A stretch of DNA of 64,000 nucleotides, taken from the NCBI RefSeq assembly GCF_000283155.1, contig NW_004454229.1, positions 2,886,519-2,950,518 of the forward strand, given 5' to 3'. A program made the translations under genes and the position numbers. Shown piece by piece: positions 20,237 through 30,489 of this stretch. The notes under the pieces are model-generated. The model made no database searches and was not told the origin of the DNA. It saw only the letters and a program-made list of their open reading frames with translations. Positions within the stretch are counted from its first letter, which is position 1; each line of letters begins with the position of its first letter. Source of the stretch: Ceratotherium simum simum. Taxonomy: Eukaryota > Chordata > Mammalia > Perissodactyla > Rhinocerotidae.

Positions 20237-20255
20237 GTGTTATTTTCAATAACAC
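20237..20255. repeat. Inverted repeat, 8-bp arms, 3-nt loop
   Basis: GTGTTATT and AATAACAC are exact complements around ttc. Confidence 0.9.
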
Positions 20256-20258
20256 ATT

Positions 20259-20278
20259 AATATTCAATAATATTCAAT
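20259..20278 (+). repeat. 10-bp tandem duplication
   Basis: aatattcaat occurs twice without a gap, directly after the hairpin. Confidence 0.9.
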
Positions 20279-20350
20279 AGTGAAAAAGGCGATTCTTCTT
20301 GAGCAGAAATGTGAGGACATCTAGGCTGGATTTGCTCTGTGACATTCAGG

Positions 20351-20380
20351 TTTTACAGCCGTACACTTACAGCTGTAAAA
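20351..20380. repeat. Inverted repeat, 9-bp arms, 12-nt spacer
   Basis: TTTTACAGC (20,351-20,359) pairs exactly with GCTGTAAAA (20,372-20,380). Confidence 0.9.
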
Positions 20381-20564
20381 ACAGCTTTATTATTGACATT
20401 CCTGAGGGAAAAATGACTTCGTTATGGCGAGTCTGAAACCATCCTGCCCTTAATCTCTTTCTCCCCCTTGAAGCAATTGTCACTATTATTCCGTTTTTTA
20501 TAACACAAGACTTCTTAGGAATCAACCTCTGCATCGCAGTAGAGCACAGCACAGGACCGGTGTC

Positions 20565-20715
20565 TGTCGGGACGTCTGTCTCCCTCTGACTGAGCTCCTT
20601 GAGGGCAAGAGCAGGTCACCTCCACTGCTGGGTCCTCAGAGAGTGGGACAGTGCCTGGCAGGCAGCAGGTGCCCAATGGCTGTTTGCTGTGTGCTGCCTC
20701 TGCCGCCACCCACCA
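20565..20715 (+). mobile_element. L2 LINE 3' end
   Basis: 'gtctccctctgactgagctccttgagggcaag', 'gcctggcaggcagcaggtgcccaatggc' give the L2 3' UTR. Confidence 0.8.
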
Positions 20716-20925
20716 CCCCTCCCGAGAACCCACCTTTTATTTCTGTTCTCCATCACATCTTTTGGCAAATGTAACATCATCAGCTGATCTGACCCGCCCT
20801 GGTCTGTCTCCTGCAAACAGTCTGGCTCATTGCAAACTAGCATGGCCCAGAGCCCATATTCGTGTGAAATCACAGAACACACCATCACATGTTGCCACCA
20901 TTACCACTACGAAACTCTTAGCAGC
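20716..20925. other. Unassigned sequence
   Basis: Short unique stretch between L2 and MIR with overlapping meaningless frames. Confidence 0.5.
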
Positions 20926-20929
20926 CCAA

Positions 20930-21155
20930 AGAGACAAGGGTTCAAACCCCAGCTCTACTACTCCCTAGCTCAAAGGTCTTGGGCAAGTCATGGAGCCTCT
21001 CTAAACCTCAGTCTCTTCATCTGTAAAATGGGGATAATAACACCTAATGCACAGTGTTGTTGTGAAGATTAAATGAGATAATGTATACAGCCTGGCATCG
21101 TACCTGACATATAGGCATTAAATGGATGGGAGTTGTTGTTTAGCACTGTTTCTTC
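20930..21155 (+). mobile_element. MIR SINE, near full length
   Basis: 'gggttcaaaccccagctctactac', 'cttgggcaagtcatggagcctctc', 'tcatctgtaaaatggggataataac' and 'tgtgaagattaaatgagataat' show an excellent sense MIR. Confidence 0.93.
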
Positions 21156-21184
21156 CTCATAAAAGTCCTGATAAAGAAGAAGAG

Positions 21185-21275
21185 ATAGTCCTGGTATTAG
21201 TTTACAGAAGAGGAAACTGAGGCACAGGGAGCCTAGGTGGCGAGTCCTGGATCACACAAGTCCTACAGACCCTAT
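21185..21275 (-). mobile_element. MIR SINE fragment, antisense
   Basis: 'acagaagaggaaactgaggcacagggagcc' is the antisense MIR core. Confidence 0.75.
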
Positions 21276-21499
21276 CAGCTCTCTTCGTGCTTCAGCACCC
21301 AGTGGGCCCCAGAAGCCCACTCAAGGAAGGAAACAGTACCCCGAGGGGAGGGTAAGTGGCTTTCGTCATGGCTGAGGGTTTAGATGAGCCAGCTAAGTCT
21401 ACAGACTTCGACTCTGTGAAATGGACCTGCCCTTTTCCTCAATTTCTCTCAAAAAGCCCAAGAGCACCTTGGCCATGGGATAGTGACTCCCTGCTCTGG
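21276..21499. other. Unassigned sequence
   Basis: No recognisable repeat or gene. Confidence 0.5.
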
Positions 21500-21760
21500 C
21501 CACTAACCACTCTGGCTCTGCACCAAGAGGTGGGAGCACTGAGCTCTACCTTTCACTCCATAAGTCAGCAGGTGTGTGACTTTAGGAAAGTCACTTCCCC
21601 TCTCTGAGCCTCCATTTCCTCGCCGGTCTCTCTCTCAAGGGATAATAATTCCTGCCCTGCAAAGTTATTCAAGGACCCAGTGAACTATTGCACATAAAGT
21701 ACCTAACAAGGAACACAGGACTTGGGTCACACAGGTGTGCCTAGTAAACAGAAGCTGTTT
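21500..21760 (+). mobile_element. MIR SINE
   Basis: 'ggtgtgtgactttaggaaagtcacttcccctctctgagcctcc', 'gggataataattcctgccc' and 'aaagtacctaacaagg' show sense MIR order. Confidence 0.85.
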
Positions 21761-21763
21761 GAC

Positions 21764-21805
21764 GATGATGATGGTGGTGGTGGTGGTGCTGCTGCTGCTG
21801 ATGAT
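21764..21805 (+). repeat. Compound trinucleotide repeat (GAT/GGT/GCT)
   Basis: About 14 triplets that change from gat to ggt to gct and back to gat. It lies where a MIR tail would be, and is probably polymorphic. Confidence 0.9.
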
Positions 21806-22735
21806 ATAAAAACTCTCTTCAGCAAAGAGGGAGCAAGGCCTCAGGGAGATTTGGGGCCCACCTGGATAAGCACTGCGCATGTTTATCCTGAGGGGTCAAG
21901 GGACACTACTAGAAACCAGGGTGAATCCAAGTGCCACTGGATGTTGTGCCCAAACCCTGCCCTGCCTTCACCTCTCTCCTTCAAGTCCCTGAATGAAGTA
22001 AGAGCCCAGGACAATAGTCAGAAAAGGGATGGCTCGGTGACACTGGTTTTTAAATGAGGCTTTGGCCCCAAATCCGGTGCTTAGAACTGGGCTGGGCCAT
22101 GGGGAGGGCTCCTTCACCAGAGCAAGCTAGACCCCTCTGATCAGAACCTAAGTAGACACCCAACAGATTATTCCAGACCACGACAAACCCAAGTCCCAGC
22201 TTTTAGCCACACAGGCCCCCTGTACCTGGGTAAACAGAGGAAGAAACCAAGGGCCAAGGAGAGAGGCTGCCGGATGCCTTGAGTAGTGTGGCTGCCCTGG
22301 GGAAGAAAGCGAGCTGCCAAGGAACCAGGGAGCGAGGGAGCTCCAGAATCGAGAGGTGGAGCAGGACTGCAGCAGGGAAGGAAGAGAAGCCACATCCCAT
22401 GGGCTGCCCTTGATCACCTTTGAAATCTCCAGAATTCCTCAGGCCCTAAAAGGACCTCACAGATCAGCTCGCCTCTAAAGGCCAGCCCCAGACCCCAGCA
22501 GAGCCTATGGGTGGGTCTTGTCCTCTGCAGCTGGCATGGGAGCTGCAGCATACATCCCAAACTTTGAGCTCTCCCACTTCATCTCCCGCTGTCTGCAGGG
22601 CTCTGCTTCAGCCAGGCCACCCCGTTGCCAAACGGGCAGCAGTGAAAACTGGTTCCAAGGATTCACAGAGCTTCTCTGCACTGGAACCTAGCCCAAAGCC
22701 CTCAGCCTTGTGTTTTCAGCCCACATCCCGTCCCC
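21806..22735. other. Unassigned sequence
   Basis: GC-moderate unique sequence. No repeats recognised and no domain in the several short overlapping frames. Three stacked minus-strand frames at 22,148-22,417 are mutual shadows. Confidence 0.5.
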
Positions 22736-22739
22736 CCAC

Positions 22740-22905
22740 AGCCCCAGGCCCAGTGTGCCTCCACTTCACTCACCCACAGCCCCATCTTTCCAAGCGCACT
22801 CCAAGTCCTACTGGCTCCAGGAAGCCATCCCTGTCCGCCCCAGTCCCCTCCCTCTTCTGAGCTCCCACAGCCCTTTCTCTCTGCTCCCTCATTTGATAGA
22901 CTGGC
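22740..22905 (+). mobile_element. Possible L2 fragment
   Basis: 'ggctccaggaagccatccctgtccgccccagtcccctccc' resembles the sense L2 'gaagccttccctgaccacccc' segment. C-rich composition weakens the call. Confidence 0.5.
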
Positions 22906-22984
22906 CATAAAACCCCTTGTCAGAGAGCACCTTGAATTGTCTTATCTTTATATAAGGTCCGGATTCCCCAGCCATACAGAAAGC

Positions 22985-23050
22985 CCCTTGATGTCTTAAT
23001 CAGGCTGAGCCTCAGTTTCCTCAGATGTGAAACAGAGACATTGACAACAA
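22985..23050 (+). mobile_element. MIR core fragment
   Basis: 'aggctgagcctcagtttcctcagatgtgaaac' is the conserved sense MIR core. Confidence 0.6.
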
Positions 23051-23054
23051 GTAG

Positions 23055-23500
23055 ATTTTTAGCACCTACTCTATTCCAGGCCCAATCCCAGAGGTTGTGG
23101 GGAATACATGGTCTCTGACCTCAAGCAGCTCCTGAACTAAGGGGGTGATAAATACATCCACTCCTAACTAGAACCCATGGTGATACAGTAAAGGGACAGG
23201 CCTTGTGTGGTGGGGGTTCAGAGGAGGGAAAGATGTGGGCAGGCCTCTTGGGAGAAGCAGCATTTGAGCCAAACATCATCAGAGATGATTGGATTCCAAC
23301 AGGCAGAGTGGAAGAGAAAGGGCGTTCGAGGCAGAAGGATATTGTGGGCAAAAATTTGGAGGGGGAAATTTCAGGGCCTATTTGAGAAAAGCAAGTGATT
23401 CCATTTGCCTGGAATGTATAGTACTAGTAACAATGTAGAGGAAGATCCAGGGGATTAACTCAGCCTCTGGTGAAAGGGCCTTGAATGGAGGAATGATACA
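23055..23500 (-). mobile_element. L2 LINE fragment, antisense
   Basis: 'agcacctactctattccaggccc', 'gacctcaagcagctc', 'ggagaagcagcatttgagcc' and 'agagaaagggcgttcgaggcagaagg' follow antisense L2 from the 3' UTR into ORF2. Confidence 0.8.
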
Positions 23501-23520
23501 CTTGTTCCTAGTCCTGTTGA

Positions 23521-23553
23521 GGAAAAAAAGAAAGAAAGAAAGAAAAGAAAAAG
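23521..23553 (+). repeat. GAAA-type simple repeat
   Basis: A run of gaaa units with slight variation. Confidence 0.9.
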
Positions 23554-23903
23554 GCTTCGCAAGTTTTTGAGGAGAAACAAACATAATATGATCGAAATAT
23601 CATCACACATTAATCTGGCAGTGTGAGAAGGATGGAATGAAGTGGGAAGAAACTGGGGCACAGAGACCACCATGAAATACCATTTCACATTCATCAGATA
23701 GGTGAAAATTAGAATGTCTGATAACACCAAGTGTTGGGGAAAATATGGGTCAATGGGAATTCTCAGACACTGGTGGTGGGAGTGTTAATTGCTACAACCG
23801 TTTTGGAAAATGATTGACATTATCTTAAACAGCTGAATATTTGCATATGTTCTATGCAAACCTATGACCCACAATTTCACTCCTAGACCAATATTCCCTA
23901 GGG

Positions 23904-24380
23904 CAGCAGTGGGCAAAGTGCAGTCCAGCGACCCTGAGACTTTTTCAGGGGATCTATGAGGTCAAAACTATTTACATAATGTATTTGAAAGACATTATTT
24001 GACTTTTTCACCCTTGTCTCAGGAGTACACAGTGGAGTTTTTCAGAGGCTGCATGATTATAATATCGCAACAGACTGAACACAGAAGCAGATATGAGAAT
24101 TCAGCTATCTTCTCTTAAGCCAGATATCAAAGAGATTTGCAAAAATTTAAACAATGCCACTCTTCTCATTTAATTTGTCTTATAAAATACAGTTATTTTT
24201 CATTTAAAATATGATTTATGTTAACATAATGAGTTTGTTCTTGCCATCCTAAAATGAACTAATAAATAAAATGGTTATATTTTTCTGTTTTAATTTATAA
24301 TATAGTATATATCTACAACTATAACTCACATAAACAAAAGTTCTTTAGAATCCTGAGACTAAAATGTCTGATAACCGCTG
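23904..24380 (+). mobile_element. Non-autonomous hAT transposon inserted in L1
   Basis: About 480 bp with imperfect inverted ends (starts cagcagtggg, ends gataaccgctg). Flanked by 8-bp sequences ccctaggg (23,896-23,903) and ccctagac (24,381-24,388), a hAT-length duplication with 6 of 8 matches. The interior, including 'tatgaggtcaaaactattt' and 'agcagatatgagaattcagc', matches an old Charlie-group MER element from memory. The L1 reading resumes exactly at 24,381. Confidence 0.85.
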
Positions 24381-24590
24381 CCCTAGACAAACTCTTGCAT
24401 GTGTGCACAGGGACGTGAACAAGAATACCTGTAATAGCATTATCTTAGCAAAATATTTGTAATAGCAAAAACTGGAGACAAACAGGAGAATGGATAAAAT
24501 AAATTATGGTATAATCACACGATGGAATATTATACAGATTGAAAATAAATGAACTATAGCTAAAAAAAACCCAGGATATTTCTAAGACTT

Positions 24591-24837
24591 TTTTTTTTTT
24601 TTGGTGAGGAAGATCGGCCCTGAGCTAACATCCGTTGCCAGTCCTCCTCTTTTTGCTGAGGAAGATTCGCCCTGAGCTAACATCTGTGCCCATCTTGCTC
24701 TATTTTGTATATGGGACGCCGCCACAGCGTGGCTTGACAAGTGGTGCATAGGTCCGCACCCGGGATCCAAACCCACGAACCCTGGGCTGCCAAAGTGGAG
24801 CGTGCAAACTTAACCTCTACACCACCAGGTCGGCCCC
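24591..24837 (-). mobile_element. ERE SINE, antisense, inserted in L1
   Basis: Poly-T at the left, then 'ctgagctaacatccgttgcc', a second 'ctgagctaacatctgtgccc', and on the right 'aacttaacctctacaccacc' and 'tcggccc'. A perfect 10-bp duplication tctaagactt flanks it (24,581-24,590 and 24,838-24,847). It has a duplicated segment near its tail. Confidence 0.96.
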
Positions 24838-25263
24838 TCTAAGACTTATTTTAATTTACACTGAGTAAAATCAAGGCAGGTCACAGAGGAACAAACTTCA
24901 TGATGTCATTCTTACAGAGCTCAAACACAACTGTAAACTAACATGTATATTTAAGGACACATACATATGAGATAAAACTTTTTTTAAGGAAGAGAATGAT
25001 AGAAACACAATCCACCCTCTTAGATGGAGGCTGAGGACCGAGATAAAGGAGGCACACATGCAAGATGAACTGTTATTGATAATATCCCAATTCCTAAACT
25101 GGGTGGTGGCTGCTGGGTAGCCATTTTATTATGACGCTTTATAATTATATATATGTTATACACACTCTTTTAAATGTATCAGATATAATATTAAAAAATA
25201 ATGTAACCCTTAGAACCCAGACCGTGGCCTCTAAATACCATTTCCCACTAAAAAGAAAGGTAG

Positions 25264-26830
25264 GCAATAGATAAGTAGCATTTTAAACTAGGAACCTAGT
25301 GAAGCCCCTTTTCACCCCAAGCCCTTGGGAAAATGGCTGACTGCGGGTATGGGGCAGGGAACGTACAAAATGGAACATCTTGGCATTCGAGAAAGCAGGG
25401 AAGCTAGCAGACTACTGAGGTCAATATCAAAAGGACTCAGGAGCCAAGTTGAAGAGGCTCCCATTAACCAAAGATGGGGTCGTTCGAGCATCAATAAAGA
25501 TGAAAACTGAAATGGATTGAAACATATCACACTTATTTAAACCCATCAGTTCATAGTGATACAAAATAATCTCATTGGCCACCTTTGGATAACTCTAGGA
25601 AACCAACCCGTTAGTTTAAAAATTGATAATAAAGAGAAAGAATCAAGCATTTATCCTGCCTTTCCTGTGTGAACTGTACCTCAGAGTATCCAAATAGTTT
25701 ATGAGAGGATGTTATTCTTTACAGAAGTCCAGCTACACAAAGAAAAAAAGAATAGAATATCACTATTGCGCAAACTCTGAAGAAACAATGGATCTAGGCA
25801 ATGATCATCAATGACTGCTAACAACAAAAAGAGACACAACAATTAGACAGTTTTGTGCCTCCTGATAGAAGTTCACCCCACCACCTCTGAAGTATTCTTT
25901 GTCAAAAATCAAATCTGATGAAGCCTCTAGATTTAACTACCGATACACAGTAAATGCAAGGGACAGATGAACATATTAAATGACACATGGGACGCAATCA
26001 GCAAAGCCCAGATGTGGGAATAGGACAAACAACCCAGTTTCTTCAACAAATAGATGGCTGGGGGGAAATAAGAGGAGGGGTAACCTACAGACTAAAAAAG
26101 ACTTAAAAAACTATCAGCCAATTGCAACATATGGAACTTATTTGGATCCTGAATCAAACAAATTGTAAAAGAAATAAAATTACGAGTTAACCTAGGAAAT
26201 TTGAAACTAACTGTATATTTGATGATATTAAGGAAATTTTTGTCATTTTTTTAGGTATAGTAACGACATTATAGTTAAGTAGTTTCCCAATTTTTTATTG
26301 TGGTAAAATACACACAAAATTTACCATCTTAACCATTTTTAACAGCTCAGTGGTATTAAATACATTCATAACGTTGTGTTACCATCACCACCATCCATCT
26401 CCATAACTCATTTCATCTTGTAAAACTGAAACTCTGTACCCATTAAACAATAACTCCTCATTCTCCCCTCCTCCCAGCCTCTGGCAACCACCATTCTACT
26501 TTCTGTCTCTATGATTTTGACAACTCTAAGTACCTCACACAAGTGGAATCATACAGTATTTGTCTTTTCGTGACTGGCTTATTTCTACGGTTATGTATTT
26601 TAAAGCACCCTTATATTTATTGATGTGATGATATGCTGCCTGGGCTTTGCTTCAAAATAATCTGGGGGCAGGGTAGGGTGAGCAGAGTGGGCAGGAGCAG
26701 GTGAAACAAGACAGGCCACGGGTTGACAATTGCTGAAGTTGGATGATAGGTACATGTGGGTTCATCATTCTCTCATATATTATTTTCTCTACTTTTGTAT
26801 GAGTTTGGATTTTCCATAATAAAACTTTTT
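25264..26830 (+). mobile_element. L1M-type LINE 3' region, split by another L1
   Basis: Long L1M 3' UTR-like stretch ('gaaaactgaaatggattgaaacatatc', 'ccagctacacaaag', 'acataggaacttatttggatcctgaatcaaac' type blocks). It is broken by an antisense L1 piece (about 26,284-26,588) and resumes at 'ggttatgtattttaaagc', ending 'ttttccataataaaactttt'. The non-coding end resembles L1M subfamilies; exact name not assigned. Confidence 0.78.
26284..26588 (-). mobile_element. Antisense L1 3' UTR inserted in L1M
   Basis: 'attgtggtaaaatacacacaaaatttaccatcttaacc', 'accatcaccaccatccatctcc', 'cctctggcaaccaccattctac' and 'gtggaatcatacagtatttgtc' are the antisense 3' end of an L1MA/L1MB-like element. Confidence 0.85.
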
Positions 26831-26839
26831 GTAAAGAGC

Positions 26840-27340
26840 AAAGGCAAAATAAAGATATTTCCAAGCAACAACAAGAACAAAAGAAAGACACTGAAGAAGC
26901 AGGAGGAGATCACAATCCTTCAGATGCAGGACGGTGACAGCATTGAGAGGGAGCAGGAGGAGCAGTTGGGAGGAGCAGGGATGAGCTGGGTTTTGCACAT
27001 GTTGACTTTGGATGCCAAACTCCCTCACTTAAACATTCAAGCAGAAATCGGGGCATCTTGGAAAGATCATCTCTGGGTCATTTAAGAAAAACATCAAAAC
27101 TAAACAAACAAATAAACAAGTTCCAACACACCGTGGAGAACCCATCCTTTATGCTTCCTATGCGGGAAAGCAGTTGTTTATCTCTTCCCGTGTTTCCTGT
27201 CCATAAGCCAGTTCCACATCTGTGACAAACAGCTTCCCCAGTCACATGGTGACTCAAATGTGATGCAGTATTCGGTACCTTGGAAACCATCCAGGAAGGG
27301 AGGAGACCTGGCAGGGGACCAGGAGGGCTTCTCAGAGTGA
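26840..27340. other. Unassigned sequence
   Basis: A-rich start (tail of the preceding L1), then unique sequence. Open frames at 26,756-27,085 (+) and 27,078-27,401 (-) have no domain. Confidence 0.5.
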
Positions 27341-27344
27341 ACAA

Positions 27345-27455
27345 CTTCATCTCACCTGACAGAGGGAAACTGAGGCTCAGAGACCTGAAGGAGCCCACCA
27401 AGCACAGAGCTCATTCATGGGAGAGCCACCAGCAGACCTCAGGGCTCAGGGTTCT
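27345..27455 (-). mobile_element. MIR SINE fragment, antisense
   Basis: 'cacctgacagagggaaactgaggctcagagacctg' is the antisense MIR core. Confidence 0.65.
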
Positions 27456-27478
27456 CAGCTGAAAGGGACTGGGCCAGG

Positions 27479-27545
27479 AAGGCAATAGATAAGTAGCATT
27501 TCAAACTGGGAACCTACTGAAGCCCCTTTTCGCCCCAAGCCCTCT
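27479..27545 (+). repeat. Isolated second copy of the 25,264 L1M segment
   Basis: Starts ggcaatagataagtagcatt and ends at 'cgccccaagccct'. It repeats 25,264-25,325 with only a few substitutions but is not followed by L1M sequence. Confidence 0.85.
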
Positions 27546-27785
27546 GGTCACCCTATAGAAAATCCGTAGCTCCTAGTAACACTGAACAATTCAAGTGTGT
27601 GGGGACTGAGACCTGCTGGACATCAGCACTTGGGACTCCCCCTACTCCCCTCCCTGCCCCTCAGCTCATGCAAAATGGCCCCTCCTCCCGACCTCATTTC
27701 AGGGAGCCCCACCAACCATCCAGACACCCAGGCAGAAGCCAAGGGAGCATCCTTGATGCCACCTCCTGGTCCCACACACCTCACA
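27546..27785. other. Unassigned sequence
   Basis: C-rich unique sequence with no recognised repeat or domain. Confidence 0.45.
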
Positions 27786-27787
27786 AG

Positions 27788-28020
27788 GATCCATCCATTC
27801 ATCTATCCATCTGTTATTGACTGAGCACCTGCCACGTGCCAGGTACTCTTCTATTGTTGAGACTATGTCAATGAACAAAACAGACAAAATCCCTGCCCTT
27901 GTGGAGCTTACCTTGTAGTGGAGGGAGACAGATAACAACTGTAACAAGTAAGTTCATTATGCAGCACATTAGAAAGTACAGAAAAACAGCAGGGTAGTAG
28001 GAACTCGGGTGCTGAGTGGT
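27788..28020 (-). mobile_element. L2 LINE fragment, antisense
   Basis: 'tattgactgagcacctgccacgtgccagg', 'aatgaacaaaacagacaaaatccctgcccttgtggagc' is a very clear antisense L2 3' UTR, preceded by a short atccatcc run. Confidence 0.9.
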
Positions 28021-28034
28021 GAGCGGTCAGTCAC

Positions 28035-28490
28035 TGAGAACCATCTCTGCATCCTCATGGCCCTGGCTCAGGCCCCATCCTCTCTCCCCTGAACCATTGT
28101 AGCAGCCTCCTCACTGCCCTCCCTGTCCCAACCTGGCCCCCTCCTATCCATCTTGGAGTCAAGACCATCTTGCTCGATCACCAGTCTGACCGTGTTACTC
28201 CTTGTGTAAAACCCTCTGATGTCTTCCCACTGACGGCAAATCCCTGGAGGACCTGGACCTGCACCGCGCCTGCCTGCTCAGCCTCATCACCCACCCCCTG
28301 CCCTCCAACCACACCAGGGAATGTGCCACCCCTGCCCCTCCTGCAGAGATGTCAGCCCCTGCTGGGTCCCGAGTTCTGCAACAACCACCTCAGCCCAGCT
28401 TTCCTCTCCCTGCTGATGAATCCTGCCCCAAGACAGCCCACGAGCTCAGGGTCTCCTCTCCCCGAAGAGGCGGCGAAAGATCAGAGACGG
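28035..28490 (+). mobile_element. L2 LINE ORF2 3' region
   Basis: 'accattgtagcagcctcctcactgccctccctg', 'gaccgtgttactccttgtgtaaaaccctctgatg' and 'caccccctgccctcc' are sense L2. It faces the antisense L2 just upstream, so two separate insertions lie head to head. Confidence 0.85.
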
Positions 28491-28509
28491 TGGCCTCTGC
28501 CTTACACTG

Positions 28510-28900
28510 GGCTTCCTGAAAACAGACTCTGAAGTGAGGGGTTGTGTGCAGAAGGCTTACTGGAGAGTGCTCGCTGGAGTCACACGCATAACTGGGCAGA
28601 GGGTCAAGCTGACCCAGAAGAACTGCAACTCATGTCTCAGCTGATCTACAAGGAGCTTTGGAGCTGGGATGGCCCCTCAGAATTGTCCCAAACTGAGGGA
28701 AGAGGGTTGGGCTTTTATATCCCTGCATCAGCCACTCATTGGCCATGGTGATCTCCAGAGGAAAGGCACCTGCTAGGACGAGGCAGTTCCTACAGCCAAG
28801 GGCAATTTCCAGCAAGCCACCAGCTACCACTACCCCAGCAGCTGGCGGATGGTGCGTTGACCCTGAGAGGGGCTCTGGGCAAAGCACCACAGTACACGCT
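28510..28900 (+). mobile_element. LTR-like old repeat, family unknown
   Basis: 'gtgaggggttgtgtgcagaaggcttactgg', 'gggttgggcttttatatccctgcatcagccac' and 'attggccatggtgatctcc' look like an old LTR-type module with a TATA-like 'tttatat'. I recognise the texture but cannot name it. Confidence 0.4.
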
Positions 28901-28904
28901 ACAG

Positions 28905-28995
28905 CCACGTACAGACCTGAGTTTGAAACGTGCTTCTGTTGCTTACAGCTGTGTGACCTTTGTGGGGATAATAGTAGGCTCTGCCGCTTACTGGA
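28905..28995 (+). mobile_element. MIR SINE fragment
   Basis: 'gacctgagtttgaaacgtgcttctg' and 'cagctgtgtgacctttgtggggataata' fit a shortened sense MIR. Confidence 0.6.
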
Positions 28996-29395
28996 TGTTG
29001 GGAATCTTAAATCAGAGAGAATTCTCTGGATACAAATGGCAGCTTGAACTTTAATGCTTATCTTTTCTCCCTCTCTACACCCCCTCCCCTTAAAATGACA
29101 GTAAGGAAAAGAGAAGATATGAACCCAGGGGACAGCAAGAAAGGCAGAGGAGTCATTAAAGGATGAGAAAATTCAACAAATTTCTCTAAGATTGAAAGGG
29201 GATGGAGGAATGAATGGTACTTATCCTGCAGAGCGGTGGAAGCCACAACACAACCTGAGCTCCTGTGCTCCACCACCCCCAAAGGAGCACTCAGAACAGC
29301 CACACTCACCTTGGTCTCCACAAACTTTACGAGCTGAAGACCCTGTCTGTTACAATGTTCCTTAGAATGCCCACACACATCTCCTCCAGTTAATC
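28996..29395. other. Unassigned sequence
   Basis: A/G-rich then mixed. Possibly an eroded L1, but no diagnostic block is seen. Confidence 0.45.
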
Positions 29396-29935
29396 CGTCT
29401 GCTTTCCCAGAAATAATTGCTTATTCCCAAACCTGTTTATGCCAGTTATACTTGGTTTTGTAATTATGTGATCCAATTTAACATTAATAAACCAATAAAA
29501 TATAACCATGAAAGGGGAGTTGTTTTATGAAACTAAGTTGAATGGCTTGAAAGACTCAGTGAAGGCACATTGCTATAAAAAAATGTTCAGATGAGTTATA
29601 GACAAGCAATTGTAACAGACTGGGAGGAAATTATATAAATCTAGGAGGAATCTGCATTCAGATTAGTTCCATAACTTCCTTTAAGTTTTAGCTGCACTAT
29701 AAAGAAGCCAAACCAGGAAATGGTAGACAATGCTTTATGCATTGAGGTTTGTGCAAGAAACACCTGATAGAATTCCAGTGAACAGACCTACACTCAAAAA
29801 CAACGGAATAGGCATTTGTACGTTTTGGGTTAAAATAAAATGTTTACATTGTGTGTTTCATTTTTAATTATTTCTCACTCAAAACAATTTTTTGATTAAC
29901 TAAACTTGCACTAGTTTCTACTGAGTCAGATAAGA
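29396..29935. other. Unique AT-rich stretch
   Basis: About 540 bp without a recognised repeat. It has a CCAATAAAATAT block near 29,492, many A/T runs and no open frame. It could be an eroded transposon or a conserved element; the sequence does not decide between them. Confidence 0.35.
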
Positions 29936-30124
29936 CCTGCAGAAGTTGTACCAATGAGAAGAAAGCCAACCGCAGGGCCAAGAAGAGGGTAGTGGCGGAG
30001 GAGACGAGATTTTGAGGCCTGAAAGGGCTGAGAACAAGAGGATTAACTGAGAATCTGCCTAGGGGAATAGTCAGACCCCTCAGGCCTCCCTCCTACTCTG
30101 TAGAGAATATGGCTGCAGGCAGTG

Positions 30125-30350
30125 GCCCCCAGACCTATCACTAAGTGCCAGGCTAGGAGCTCTACACAGATAAACTCAACAGCCCATGGGATGATATTCG
30201 TATGAGGTCTAATCTACAGATAGGAAACTGAGGCACAGAGAGATTAAGTGACTTGTCCAAGGTCATACAGCTAGTAAGTGGCAGAGCTGGGATTCAAACC
30301 CAGGTAATCTGGCTCCAGAATCCATGCTCTCAACCATCCATGCTCCTGCC
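30125..30350 (-). mobile_element. MIR SINE, antisense, near full length
   Basis: 'ctacagataggaaactgaggcacagagagattaagtgac', 'cagctagtaagtggcagagctgggattcaaacccagg', 'tctggctccagaatccatgctc' form an excellent minus-strand MIR. Confidence 0.95.
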
Positions 30351-30489
30351 TCACTGGAGAAACAGAGCAGTCCCAGAGAAAAGAACTCTCCTTGTTGATA
30401 TTTGTGTGTCCCCCAACCAAAGGCCAGGCCCTGCCTGGTCCACCTAAAGGGAAACTGGCCACCTGCCTCCACAGGACATCCAAAGCCAG

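Larger units (their letters stand above)
19980..20530. promoter_or_regulatory. Repeat-free patch rich in inverted repeats; enhancer candidate
   Basis: Contains a perfect POU octamer ATGCAAAT (19,986-19,993), TAATTA (20,013-20,018), two perfect hairpin-type inverted repeats (20,237-20,255 and 20,351-20,380) and a 10-bp tandem copy (20,259-20,278). No transposon was recognised for about 550 bp, which is unusual here. Enhancer activity is inference. Confidence 0.35.
23640..25205 (+). mobile_element. L1 LINE, 5'-truncated, with two insertions
   Basis: The plus strand carries the L1 ORF2 3' coding region ('accatttcacattcatcagataggtgaaaatta', 'ggtgggagtgttaattgctacaacc', 'gaatggataaaataaattatggtata') and then the 3' UTR, ending near 25,205 in an A-rich tail. 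It is split by a hAT element (23,904-24,380) and an ERE SINE (24,591-24,837). All reading frames are broken; only the end of ORF2 is present. Confidence 0.88.
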
